A DNA stretch of 17,603 nt from an uncultured Collinsella sp. (GTDB lineage: Bacteria; Actinomycetota; Coriobacteriia; Coriobacteriales; Coriobacteriaceae), in NCBI GenBank assembly GCA_900552735.1, contig USBA01000016.1, forward strand, positions 1 through 17,603. The letters are read 5' to 3'. Below the pieces are notes generated by a model that did no database searches, was not told the DNA's origin, and was given only the letters and a program-made list of their open reading frames with translations. A program made the translations under genes and the position numbers. Each line of letters begins with the position of its first letter. Positions within the stretch are counted from its first letter, which is position 1. Shown piece by piece: positions 1 through 6,090 of this stretch.

Positions 1-2
1 TA

Positions 3-77
3 ACCCTTGAAATTGTGAGGTATACATCAACAGGGGAGACCGAAACGAAAGAGCCCTTTACCATCGTCTATTCGTAA
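3..77 (+). CDS. 3' end of an unidentified protein gene (partial, cut by the window edge)
   Basis: One frame is open from the window edge to a TAA stop six bases before an intrinsic terminator. This is the arrangement expected for the tail of a real gene. The 24 visible residues include TLEIVRYTS, then TGETETKEP, and end FTIVYS. The alternation of Thr/Glu/Lys with hydrophobic residues suggests a beta-strand ending, as in secreted or Ig-like proteins, but this is only an impression. It does not resemble the C-terminus of RpoC, the gene often found before rpsL. Too little is visible to assign a function. Confidence 0.5.
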   Translation, partial: TLEIVRYTSTGETETKEPFTIVYS

Positions 78-82
78 GATTT

Positions 83-117
83 GGGGTCGCTTCCTACTAG
101 GGGAAGCGGCCTCTTTT
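83..117 (+). terminator. Rho-independent terminator of the partial upstream gene
   Basis: A 12-bp stem (83-94 with 102-113, two G-U pairs) closes a 7-nt loop and is followed by TTTT. It lies just after the TAA of the partial gene, so the str operon is separated from what precedes it. Confidence 0.8.
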
Positions 118-255
118 GCGTTAAATGGAAACGCCGCCGATTTCCATGCGACAGATGAGAGCAGATCACCGCTGGAGCGCGACGTTTCCCCAGATAAAAC
201 CGACCAAAATAAACCTGTCCCTATTTGGAAGGGAACGTTGCCCCGACAAGCACGT

Positions 256-396
256 CGGATTCCCGGTCCGGGCGGCCCGCTGTTTAAGTTTGTCGCGAGT
301 TCCGCACGCAAAGGAAAGCACTTAATGTGCTTTCCGTCTTGCGCAGGACTGTAGAGCAGCAAACTTAAACAGCGGGCCGCCCGGGCCGGGAATCCG
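256..396. repeat. 37-bp inverted repeat enclosing a smaller perfect hairpin
   Basis: Arm 256-292 is the reverse complement of arm 360-396 at 36 of 37 positions, and the one exception (T267 with G385) still pairs as G-U in RNA. Inside, 313-321 pairs perfectly with 327-335 around a 5-nt loop. The pieces between are only partly complementary. Such long near-perfect arms are not explained by a simple terminator, because no T-run follows 396. Confidence 0.85.
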
Positions 397-425
397 CCCC
401 CGCGCACAGGAGGGGATTCCTTTTG
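389..425 (+). terminator. Terminator-like hairpin overlapping the right arm of the large palindrome
   Basis: GGAATCC (389-395) pairs with GGATTCC (414-420). The stem continues through C/G pairs 397-398 with 412-413 and 400-401 with 409-410, then TTTTGTG follows. The hairpin reuses bases 389-396 that also pair with 256-263, so the two structures exclude each other. It would terminate plus-strand transcription entering from the left. Whether it is used is unknown. Confidence 0.5.
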
Positions 426-479
426 TGTAGGCTTTGCGGAAATATGGCTATTTTGGGATACGCCCGGCGGCGTGGTCTG

Positions 480-508
480 TTGACGGCACAGCTAACGGCA
501 CGTATCCT
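480..508 (+). promoter_or_regulatory. Sigma70-type promoter of the str operon
   Basis: TTGACG (480-485) and TATCCT (503-508) are separated by exactly 17 bases, giving a start near 515 and an untranslated leader of about 87 nt before rpsL. GGATACG at 456-462 is the inverse of CGTATCC at 501-507, so the -10 element lies in one arm of a widely spaced inverted repeat, possibly by chance. Confidence 0.75.
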
Positions 509-514
509 ATCGAA

Positions 515-601
515 CTGCGTGTTTCGTAGGGGGATGCTGACCCCTCGATTCAAGCCGTTGCACTTTACAGAAAGCTGGAATCATTCGAGAAGGAGTACGC
601 T
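515..601 (+). other. 5' untranslated leader of rpsL with a short hairpin
   Basis: AGGGG (528-532) can pair with CCCCT (541-545) over an 8-nt loop. No T-run follows, so it is not a terminator. It could be a translational control site for a ribosomal protein, but it is too short to match to a known leader. The rpsL Shine-Dalgarno sequence GAGAAGGAG (587-595) ends the leader. Confidence 0.4.
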
Positions 602-979
602 TTGCCTACTATTAACCAGCTGGTTCGCCAGGGCCGTCGTTCCGTGCCCAAGAAGTCCAAGAACGCTGCTCTGCAGCACAACTCCCAGAAGCGCGGCGTG
701 TGCACCCGCGTCTTCACCACGAGCCCCAAGAAGCCGAACTCGGCTCTTCGTAAGGTTGCCCGTGTTCGCCTTGTCAACGGCATCGAAGTTACTGCTTACA
801 TCCCGGGTGAGGGCCACAACCTGCAGGAGCACTCCATCGTGCTCGTCCGCGGCGGTCGTGTCCGTGACCTCCCTGGTGTCCGTTATCACGTCATCCGTGG
901 CGCCTACGACGCTGCTCCGGTCCAGAACCGTATGCAGGCCCGTTCCAAGTACGGTGCTAAGCGCCCCAAGGCCAAATAA
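602..979 (+). CDS. rpsL: 30S ribosomal protein S12 with Arg at the streptomycin position 88
   Basis: This is the S12 decoding-centre protein, essential for tRNA selection on the small subunit. The 125 residues align without gaps to the E. coli protein over the first half. Visible landmarks are QKRGVCTRV (29-37), PKKPNSALRK (42-51), GEGHNLQEHS (69-78) and the C-terminal QARSKYGAKRPKAK. The start is TTG at 602, six bases after a strong GAGAAGGAG. Lys43, where many streptomycin-resistance changes occur, is intact (AAG 728-730). Position 88, normally Lys, is Arg (CGT 863-865), a substitution known to give streptomycin resistance in E. coli and Mycobacterium tuberculosis. It is the first gene of the operon with rpsG, fusA and rpsJ, and its codon use is strongly biased, as expected for high expression. 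Confidence 0.98.
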   Translation: MPTINQLVRQGRRSVPKKSKNAALQHNSQKRGVCTRVFTTSPKKPNSALRKVARVRLVNGIEVTAYIPGEGHNLQEHSIVLVRGGRVRDLPGVRYHVIRGAYDAAPVQNRMQARSKYGAKRPKAK

Positions 980-1002
980 GCCAGATAACGTTTTGATACT
1001 TT

Positions 1003-1031
1003 CGCCGTGTGCCGCCTAAGCGCCGCACGGT
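1003..1031 (+). other. Intercistronic hairpin between rpsL and rpsG
   Basis: CCGTG (1005-1009) pairs with CACGG (1026-1030) within the 73-nt gap, just before the rpsG ribosome-binding site. In E. coli the rpsL-rpsG spacer is the S7 repressor target. Whether this hairpin plays that role here is inference from position only. Confidence 0.35.
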
Positions 1032-1052
1032 AGACACTTAAGGAGATTTCAC

Positions 1053-1526
1053 ATGCCGCGTCGTGCAGCAGCTAATCGTCGTGAGGTTCAGCCTGACGCC
1101 GTTTACAACAACCGCCTGGTGACTCAGCTCATCAACAAGGTCCTTCTTGACGGCAAGAAGGCCACCGCTGAGCGCATCGTTTACACCGCTTTCGAGATCG
1201 TTGCCGAGAAGTCCGAGGGTGGCGACGCTCTCGCTACCTTCAAGAAGGCTATGGATAACGTCAAGCCCACGCTCGAGGTTAAGCCCAAGCGTGTCGGTGG
1301 CGCTACCTATCAGGTCCCGATGGAGGTCAACTCCCGTCGTTCCACCGCTCTGGGTATCCGCTGGATCGTCAACTTCTCCCGCGCTCGCAAGGAGAAGACC
1401 ATGGCCGAGCGTCTCGCCAACGAGATTCTCGACGCCTCCAACGGCCTGGGCGCTTCCGTCAAGAAGCGTGAGGACGTCTTCAAGATGGCCGAGGCCAACC
1501 GCGCGTTCTCTCACTATCGTTGGTAA
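1053..1526 (+). CDS. rpsG: 30S ribosomal protein S7
   Basis: This is the primary 16S rRNA-binding protein of the small-subunit head, which starts assembly of the 3' domain and contacts the E site. Its 157 residues match the usual 156-179. Family landmarks are PRRAAANRREV at the start, VGGATYQVP (near 82-90), RSTALGIRWIV (95-105) and the terminal SHYRW. The ATG follows TAAGGAG (1039-1045). Codon use is as biased as in rpsL and fusA. It lies 73 nt after rpsL and 19 nt before fusA, so co-transcription is nearly certain. Confidence 0.98.
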   Translation: MPRRAAANRREVQPDAVYNNRLVTQLINKVLLDGKKATAERIVYTAFEIVAEKSEGGDALATFKKAMDNVKPTLEVKPKRVGGATYQVPMEVNSRRSTALGIRWIVNFSRARKEKTMAERLANEILDASNGLGASVKKREDVFKMAEANRAFSHYRW

Positions 1527-1545
1527 GTTAAGGTAAGGAACTAAC

Positions 1546-3645
1546 ATGGCTAAGCCTAAGTACAAGCTTTCCGATACCCGTAACATCGGCATCATGGCTC
1601 ACATCGATGCCGGTAAGACCACCACGACCGAGCGTATTCTTTACTACACCGGTAAGACCCACAAGATCGGTGAGGTTCATGAGGGCGCTGCCACCATGGA
1701 CTGGATGGTTCAGGAGCAGGAGCGCGGCGTAACCATTACCTCCGCTGCTACCACGTGCTTCTGGAACAAGGACGGTAAGGACTACCGCATCCAGATCATC
1801 GACACCCCGGGCCACGTTGACTTCACCGCTGAGGTCGAGCGCTGCCTGCGCGTCCTCGATGGCGCTGTCGCCGTCTTCGACGCCGTTGCCGGCGTTCAGC
1901 CCCAGTCTGAGACCGTTTGGCGTCAGGCTTCTACCTTCAACGTCCCCCGTATCGCCTTCATCAACAAGTATGACCGCGTGGGCGCTGACTTCTTCAACGC
2001 TATCGAGACCATGAAGGATCGTCTCGACGCTAACGCCGTGGCCGCTCAGGTCCCGATGGGCGCCGAGGACAACTTCTGGGGCGTCATCGACCTCGTCACC
2101 ATGACCGCATGGGACTTCAAGGCCGACGACAAGGGCATGACCTACCCCGAGCCGATGGACGAGATCCCGGCTGAGTTCGCCGACATCGCTGCCACCAAGC
2201 GCGAGGAGCTCCTCGACGCTGCTGCCAGCTTTGACGACGAGCTCATGGAGAAGATCCTCATGGAGGAGGACTTCACCGTCGAGGAGCTCAAGGCTGCTCT
2301 GCGCAAGGGCGTTCTGGCCAACGAGCTCAACCTCGTCTTCGTGGGCTCCGCCTACAAGAACAAGGGCGTCCAGGAGCTGCTCGACGCTGTCGTCGACTAC
2401 CTGCCCAGCCCGCTCGATGTCGAGGCCGTCACCGGTACCGATCCGGACACTGGCGAGGAGATCGAGCGTCATCCTTCCTTCGACGAGCCCTTCTCCGGCC
2501 TGGTCTTCAAGATCATGACCGACCCGTTCGTCGGTAAGCTTACCTACGTCCGCGTTTACTCCGGCCGCGCCGAGTCCGGCTCCTACGTTGTCAATGCTTC
2601 CAACGGTCAGCGCGAGCGCCTCGGCCGCATCCTTGAGATGAACGCTGCCGAGCGTATCGACCGTGACGACGCCGCTGCCGGCGACATCGTCGCTTGCGTC
2701 GGCTTCAAGAACTCCACCACCGGTGACACCCTGTGCGCCGAGGGCAAGGAGATCGTCCTCGAGAAGATCGAGTTCGCTAAGCCCGTTATCGACGTTGCCA
2801 TCGAGCCCAAGACCAAGGCCGAGCAGGACAAGATGTCCCTGGCTCTGACCAAGCTCGCCGAGGAGGACCCGACCTTCCAGGTGTCCACCAACCACGAGAC
2901 CGGCCAGACCATCATCGCCGGCATGGGTGAGCTGCACCTCGAGATCATCGTCGACCGTCTGCTCCGTGAGTTCAAGGTTGACGCTAACGTTGGTAAGCCC
3001 CAGGTTGCCTACCGCGAGACCGCTGGTCACGACGTCGAGAAGGCTGAGGGCAAGTTCGTCCGTCAGTCCGGTGGTCGCGGTCAGTACGGCCACGCCGTCA
3101 TCAAGCTCGAGAAGATGGAGGAGGGCTTCGGCTACGAGTTCGTCAACGCTATCGTCGGCGGCGTCGTGCCCAAGGAGTACATCCCGTCCATCGACAAGGG
3201 CATCCAGGAGGCCCTGAACACCGGTGTTATCGCCGGCTTCCCGGTCCTCGACGTTAAGGTTACCCTGTTCGATGGTTCTTACCACGAGGTCGACTCCTCT
3301 GAGGCCGCCTTCAAGATCGCCGGTTCCATGGCTATCAAGGACGCCCTCAAGAAGTCCGATCCGCAGCTGCTCGAGCCGATCATGGCTGTCGAGGTCGAGA
3401 CCCCCGAGCAGTACATGGGCGACGTTATGGGCAACCTCTCCGGTCGCCGCGGCAAGATCGAGGGCATGGAGGATCGCAAGAACAGCAAGCTCATCCGTGC
3501 CAAGGTGCCGCTGGGCGAGATGTTCGGTTACGCTACCGACCTTCGCTCCCAGACCCAGGGCCGTGCATCCTACACGATGCAGTTCGACTCTTATGAGCCC
3601 GCGCCCAAGTCCATCGTGGACGAGGTCATGAGCAAGAACGCCTAA
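1546..3645 (+). CDS. fusA: Translation elongation factor G
   Basis: This GTPase catalyses ribosomal translocation and, with ribosome recycling factor, subunit splitting. The 699-residue length is normal. The G domain shows AHIDAGKTT (18-26, P-loop), RGVTITSA (60-67, switch I), DTPGHVDF (86-93) and NKYD (140-143, guanine specificity). The later domains show the typical MGELHLEIIVDRL and GGVVPKEYIPS stretches. The fourth G motif reads NKYDR where EF-G usually has NKMDR. The essential Asn, Lys and Asp are kept, so the protein should be active. The ATG at 1546 follows TAAGGAA (1534-1540). No tuf gene follows, unlike in the classical str operon. Confidence 0.98.
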   Translation: MAKPKYKLSDTRNIGIMAHIDAGKTTTTERILYYTGKTHKIGEVHEGAATMDWMVQEQERGVTITSAATTCFWNKDGKDYRIQIIDTPGHVDFTAEVERCLRVLDGAVAVFDAVAGVQPQSETVWRQASTFNVPRIAFINKYDRVGADFFNAIETMKDRLDANAVAAQVPMGAEDNFWGVIDLVTMTAWDFKADDKGMTYPEPMDEIPAEFADIAATKREELLDAAASFDDELMEKILMEEDFTVEELKAALRKGVLANELNLVFVGSAYKNKGVQELLDAVVDYLPSPLDVEAVTGTDPDTGEEIERHPSFDEPFSGLVFKIMTDPFVGKLTYVRVYSGRAESGSYVVNASNGQRERLGRILEMNAAERIDRDDAAAGDIVACVGFKNSTTGDTLCAEGKEIVLEKIEFAKPVIDVAIEPKTKAEQDKMSLALTKLAEEDPTFQVSTNHETGQTIIAGMGELHLEIIVDRLLREFKVDANVGKPQVAYRETAGHDVEKAEGKFVRQSGGRGQYGHAVIKLEKMEEGFGYEFVNAIVGGVVPKEYIPSIDKGIQEALNTGVIAGFPVLDVKVTLFDGSYHEVDSSEAAFKIAGSMAIKDALKKSDPQLLEPIMAVEVETPEQYMGDVMGNLSGRRGKIEGMEDRKNSKLIRAKVPLGEMFGYATDLRSQTQGRASYTMQFDSYEPAPKSIVDEVMSKNA

Positions 3646-3670
3646 GTTCGAGCTCCCTGTTACGTAATCC

Positions 3671-3687
3671 GCGAGAACATCTCTCGC
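3671..3687 (+). other. Short perfect hairpin between fusA and rpsJ
   Basis: GCGAGA (3671-3676) pairs with TCTCGC (3682-3687) over a 5-nt loop, followed by ACTCTTT and the rpsJ Shine-Dalgarno. The stem is only 6 bp and the T-run is short, so it is at most a weak attenuator or processing site within the operon. Confidence 0.35.
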
Positions 3688-3705
3688 ACTCTTTGGAGGT
3701 TTAAG

Positions 3706-4014
3706 TTGGCTACCCAGAAGATCCGCATTCGCCTCAAGGGCTATGATCACGAGGTCGTCGATCAGTCCGCGAAGCTCATCGTCGAGACCGCTCAGAAGAC
3801 CGGCGCTCGCGTTTCCGGTCCTGTCCCCCTGCCCACCGAGCGCAACCTGTATACGGTTATCCGCTCGCCGCACGTGAACAAGGACTCCCGTGAGCAGTTC
3901 GAGATGCGCACTCACAAGCGCCTCATCGACATCCTCGACCCCACCTCGGGCACCGTTGATTCGCTCATGCGTCTCGACCTCCCCGCTGGCGTCGACATCG
4001 ACATCAAGCTCTAA
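3706..4014 (+). CDS. rpsJ: 30S ribosomal protein S10 (NusE), placed outside an S10 operon
   Basis: S10 belongs to the small-subunit head and, as NusE, links NusB and NusG to RNA polymerase. The 102-residue length is typical. Landmarks are KIRIRLKGYDHEVVDQS near the N-terminus, SGPVPLPT (37-44), SPHVNKDSREQFE (54-66) and RTHKRLIDI. The tetracycline/tigecycline-associated stretch around residues 56-60 looks wild type. The start is TTG, six bases after GGAGG (3695-3699). The gene normally begins the S10 operon ahead of rplC. Here it ends a four-gene str operon, and a terminator plus the convergent birA follow directly. Confidence 0.97.
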   Translation: MATQKIRIRLKGYDHEVVDQSAKLIVETAQKTGARVSGPVPLPTERNLYTVIRSPHVNKDSREQFEMRTHKRLIDILDPTSGTVDSLMRLDLPAGVDIDIKL

Positions 4015-4035
4015 GCGATATCGCTCATAGCTTAC

Positions 4036-4076
4036 AGAGCCCCGCTGCCATTACGGTAGCGGGGCTCTTTTGTTTT
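4036..4076 (+). terminator. Strong intrinsic terminator of the str operon
   Basis: AGAGCCCCGCT (4036-4046) pairs with AGCGGGGCTCT (4058-4068), with three further inner pairs, and is followed by a T-rich tract (CTTTTGTTTTG). On the opposite strand the hairpin is not followed by T residues, so it serves rpsJ rather than birA. Confidence 0.92.
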
Positions 4077-4130
4077 GCATGATGGGTTTTGACCGCCTGG
4101 TAATGCTGCTGAGTAGGTGGCTGCGGCGCC

Positions 4131-4901
4131 CTATTCGCCCAAGGGGCGCAGCGACGCCTCCTCAAAATGGAAGGATCGCAAGCCGTCTTCCGTTTCGATA
4201 CACGCGCGTCCAAAGGTATCGACGGTTTTAAAGATGCCTCGCGCCAGCTCGTCACCGGCAGGGGAGCGGGCGATAACGTGCTTTCCAATCCAATTGAGGT
4301 GAGCGACATATTCGCCGTGGACGGGCGCGAGCGGTCCGGCGTTTTCTTCCATGGCGTTGAGCAGATCTGCCCACGCGTCTACAGCGTTTACGACGGTGTG
4401 ATAGACCTCATCGAGGAGCATATCGACGGCGGGAACGTTCTCGTTGAGGTCCGAGAGACCGATTGCCGGCAGGCCACCATCGGGCACCTCCGCGGGCACA
4501 TAGTTGACGCCGATGCCACAGACCGCAAAGGGGTTGCCTTCGTTATCGCGTGCGGCTTCGACCAGAATGCCGCCGAGCTTGCGTCCTCGCGCGACCAGGT
4601 CGTTGGGCCATTTGAGGCCAATCTCGTTTGCAAGACCCTGCTTTTCGAGCGCCTCGAGCACCGCTAGGCCGCTGACGGCGGCAAGGCCAGAGTACTTGGC
4701 GGGATCAACACGAGGACGTAGGACAATCGAGAGTAACAGATTGCCGGCGGTTGAATCCCACTTGTGGCCGCGTCGGCCGCGTCCTGCTGTCTGAGTCCGG
4801 GCGGCAAGTCCTGTGCCGTGCGGCGCTCCCTGTTTTCCTGCTTCGAGCAGGTCATCGTTGGTCGATCCGGTTACGTCGACTATCGTAAATTGGGCATCCA
4901 T
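4131..4901 (-). CDS. birA: Biotin--[acetyl-CoA-carboxylase] ligase, monofunctional (no HTH domain)
   Basis: The enzyme makes biotinyl-5'-AMP and transfers biotin to the carboxyl-carrier lysine, here probably AccB encoded about 5 kb away. With the start at 4901 it has 256 residues. That start is preceded by a perfect TAAGGAGGTA (4911-4920); a longer frame reaching 4982 has no comparable site. Motifs in order are GSTNDDLLE (12-20), GRGRRGHKW (40-48, biotin/adenylate loop), KWPND (97-101), KLGGILVE (108-115), GIGVN (129-133), then a small SH3-like C-terminal part. The N-terminal winged-helix repressor domain of E. coli BirA is missing, so it is a class I ligase that cannot repress by that route. 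It is transcribed divergently from the fatty-acid operon. Confidence 0.95.
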   Translation of the reverse strand: MDAQFTIVDVTGSTNDDLLEAGKQGAPHGTGLAARTQTAGRGRRGHKWDSTAGNLLLSIVLRPRVDPAKYSGLAAVSGLAVLEALEKQGLANEIGLKWPNDLVARGRKLGGILVEAARDNEGNPFAVCGIGVNYVPAEVPDGGLPAIGLSDLNENVPAVDMLLDEVYHTVVNAVDAWADLLNAMEENAGPLAPVHGEYVAHLNWIGKHVIARSPAGDELARGIFKTVDTFGRACIETEDGLRSFHFEEASLRPLGE

Positions 4902-4994
4902 AGCGGCTGCTACCTCCTTAATGAATAAGTGAATGACGCAATGGTGTCGAGAGATAGACACAATGTGAAGCCTTTGTCGCATTTGGACAATTTA

Positions 4995-5012
4995 ATGTTA
5001 ACACGTCAACAA
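4995..5012 (+). repeat. Putative operator copy 1 upstream of fabH
   Basis: ATGTTAACACGTCAACAA, matched at 17 of 18 positions by a second copy 48 bases downstream. It overlaps the position expected for the fabH -35 element. The core GTTAAC-AC-GTCAAC is an imperfect palindrome (10 of 14 symmetric positions), as for a dimeric repressor. Confidence 0.55.
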
Positions 5013-5042
5013 AGCGAAGAATGCGCTATCCTCTCTTGGTCG

Positions 5043-5060
5043 ATGTAAACACGTCAACAA
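5043..5060 (+). repeat. Putative operator copy 2 upstream of fabH
   Basis: ATGTAAACACGTCAACAA differs from copy 1 only at the fifth base. It lies just after the expected transcription start (about 5039) and before the Shine-Dalgarno, where a bound protein would block initiation or elongation. No regulator gene is adjacent. Confidence 0.55.
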
Positions 5061-5077
5061 CTCAAAGGAGGTTAGTG

Positions 5078-6037
5078 ATGGGTTTCACGATACTGGGAAC
5101 GGGCTCGGCACTTCCCGAGCGCAGCGTTTCCAACGACGAGCTGTCCGAGTTCCTCGATACCTCGGATGAGTGGATTTTTACCCGAACCGGTATCAAGAGC
5201 CGCCACGTCTGCACCACCGAGTCACTTGACGACCTTGCCGTGGCAGCGAGCGAGCAAGCGCTCCAGACGTCCGGAATCGATGCGAGTCAGCTGGATCTGA
5301 TCGTCTGCTCGACGACGACGGGCGATCATCTCGTTCCCGCTGAGGCGTGCGCCGTTGCTGAGCGCCTGGGTGCCACATGTCCTGCCTTCGACGTTTCGGC
5401 GGCTTGTGCCGGATTCGTATTTGCGCTCGATGTCGCCGAGGGCTATATCGCCCGCAGTCGCGCCAAGCACGTGCTGGTCGTTGCTGCCGAGCAGATGACG
5501 CGCGCGCTCGACTGGACCGACCGTGCCACCTGCGTGCTATTTGGCGATGGGGCAGGCGCCGCAGTGATTGAAGCTGGGGGTGACAACCCCCTTGCCGTTG
5601 AGCTTTCGACGGCGCCCGAAGTCGAGACGTTGCGCGTTCCCGGTCTGGTCGGTACCTCGCCGTTTAAGGCTTCCGCAGATAGCGCGAGCGTGCTGTCCAT
5701 GAATGGCCGCCGCGTGTTCAAGTTCGGCGTCAACGCCATCTGCAACACGGTCCATAAGCTTGCGATCGATGCGGGCATTTCGGTCGAAGATATCGATCAT
5801 TTTGTATTCCATCAGGCTAACGAACGAATCCTGAGCCAGGCGGTCAAGCGCCTGGGTGTGCCGGACGAGCGCGTGGTTCGCACGTTGCGCGAGACCGGCA
5901 ACATCTCGAGCGCCTGTATTCCGTTTGCTCTCGATCGGCTGGCAAATACCGGCGCGCTGCACGCGGGCGACACCATCGCCCTGGTCGGATTTGGCGCCGG
6001 CTTGGATGTAGGTGGCTATCTACTTCGCTGGAAGTAG
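5078..6037 (+). CDS. fabH: 3-oxoacyl-ACP synthase III (beta-ketoacyl-ACP synthase III)
   Basis: FabH condenses acetyl- or branched acyl-CoA with malonyl-ACP, the first carbon-carbon bond of type II fatty-acid synthesis, and its primer choice sets chain type. From the ATG at 5078, six bases after AAAGGAGG, it has 319 residues, as usual. The frame could extend to 5021 but that start lacks a ribosome site and would overlap the -10 element. The catalytic triad is visible: Cys110 in SAACAGF, His245 in FHQANER and Asn275 in GNISSACIP. The N-terminal ILGTGSALPE and TSDEWIFTRTGI are family signatures. It leads a ten-gene cluster, and any regulation at the operators would act first on it. Confidence 0.97.
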   Translation: MGFTILGTGSALPERSVSNDELSEFLDTSDEWIFTRTGIKSRHVCTTESLDDLAVAASEQALQTSGIDASQLDLIVCSTTTGDHLVPAEACAVAERLGATCPAFDVSAACAGFVFALDVAEGYIARSRAKHVLVVAAEQMTRALDWTDRATCVLFGDGAGAAVIEAGGDNPLAVELSTAPEVETLRVPGLVGTSPFKASADSASVLSMNGRRVFKFGVNAICNTVHKLAIDAGISVEDIDHFVFHQANERILSQAVKRLGVPDERVVRTLRETGNISSACIPFALDRLANTGALHAGDTIALVGFGAGLDVGGYLLRWK

Positions 6038-6090
6038 TTGCACATAGGAAATGAAAACGCCCCTGGGGGCACAAACAAAGGAGAACTACC

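Larger units (their letters stand above)
118..427. other. Gene-free region dense in inverted repeats (structured RNA or palindromic repeat element)
   Basis: No open frame here looks coding. The 66-codon frame from 125 lacks a Shine-Dalgarno sequence and runs through one palindrome arm. Inverted repeats follow one another: 127-133 with 183-189, 218-222 with 230-234, 243-247 with 254-258, 256-292 with 360-396, 313-321 with 327-335, and 389-395 with 414-420. The density suggests a structured RNA or a non-autonomous palindromic element. It contains no transposase and shows no obvious target-site duplication. I do not recognise it as a named RNA family. Confidence 0.55.
4902..5077. promoter_or_regulatory. 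Divergent regulatory region between birA and fabH
   Basis: This 176-bp region must hold promoters in both directions. Toward fabH, TATCCT (5027-5032) is a likely -10 element, identical to that of the rpsL promoter, with no good -35 at the right distance. Toward birA no convincing -35/-10 pair stands out, although TTGACG occurs on the minus strand within each of the two 18-nt repeats. The poor -35 for fabH suggests that a regulator acts here. Confidence 0.55.

Noticed and set aside
125..325. A 66-codon plus-strand frame before the str operon
   Set aside because: It has no Shine-Dalgarno sequence, runs into the left arm of the large palindrome and has no codon bias like its neighbours. If similar frames are annotated elsewhere, they are probably translations of the same repeat.
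256..396. A CRISPR array or integron attC site
   Set aside because: There is a single palindrome with no repeated spacer units, no cas genes, no integrase and no cassette structure.
256..396. A complete insertion sequence or classical MITE with target duplication
   Set aside because: No transposase is encoded and the bases flanking the arms (ending CACGT on the left, CCCCC on the right) show no direct duplication. A degraded element remains possible.
27..407. A 126-codon minus-strand frame over the palindromic region
   Set aside because: It crosses both palindrome arms and the terminator of the partial gene; the composition is not protein-like.
1528..3915. A 795-codon open frame on the minus strand opposite fusA and rpsJ
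   Set aside because: It is the shadow of highly biased, high-GC codon use in fusA, which rarely uses TTA, CTA or TCA. Its translation is low-complexity (Leu/Gly/Asp/Val repeats), and fusA is unmistakable.
5021..5077. An N-terminal extension of FabH by 19 residues
   Set aside because: The extension would begin before the -10 element and include the downstream operator; the ATG at 5078 has a strong AAAGGAGG and matches the family N-terminus.
6059..6070. A terminator between fabH and acpP
   Set aside because: The GC hairpin has only about four useful pairs and no T-run; the operon most likely continues.
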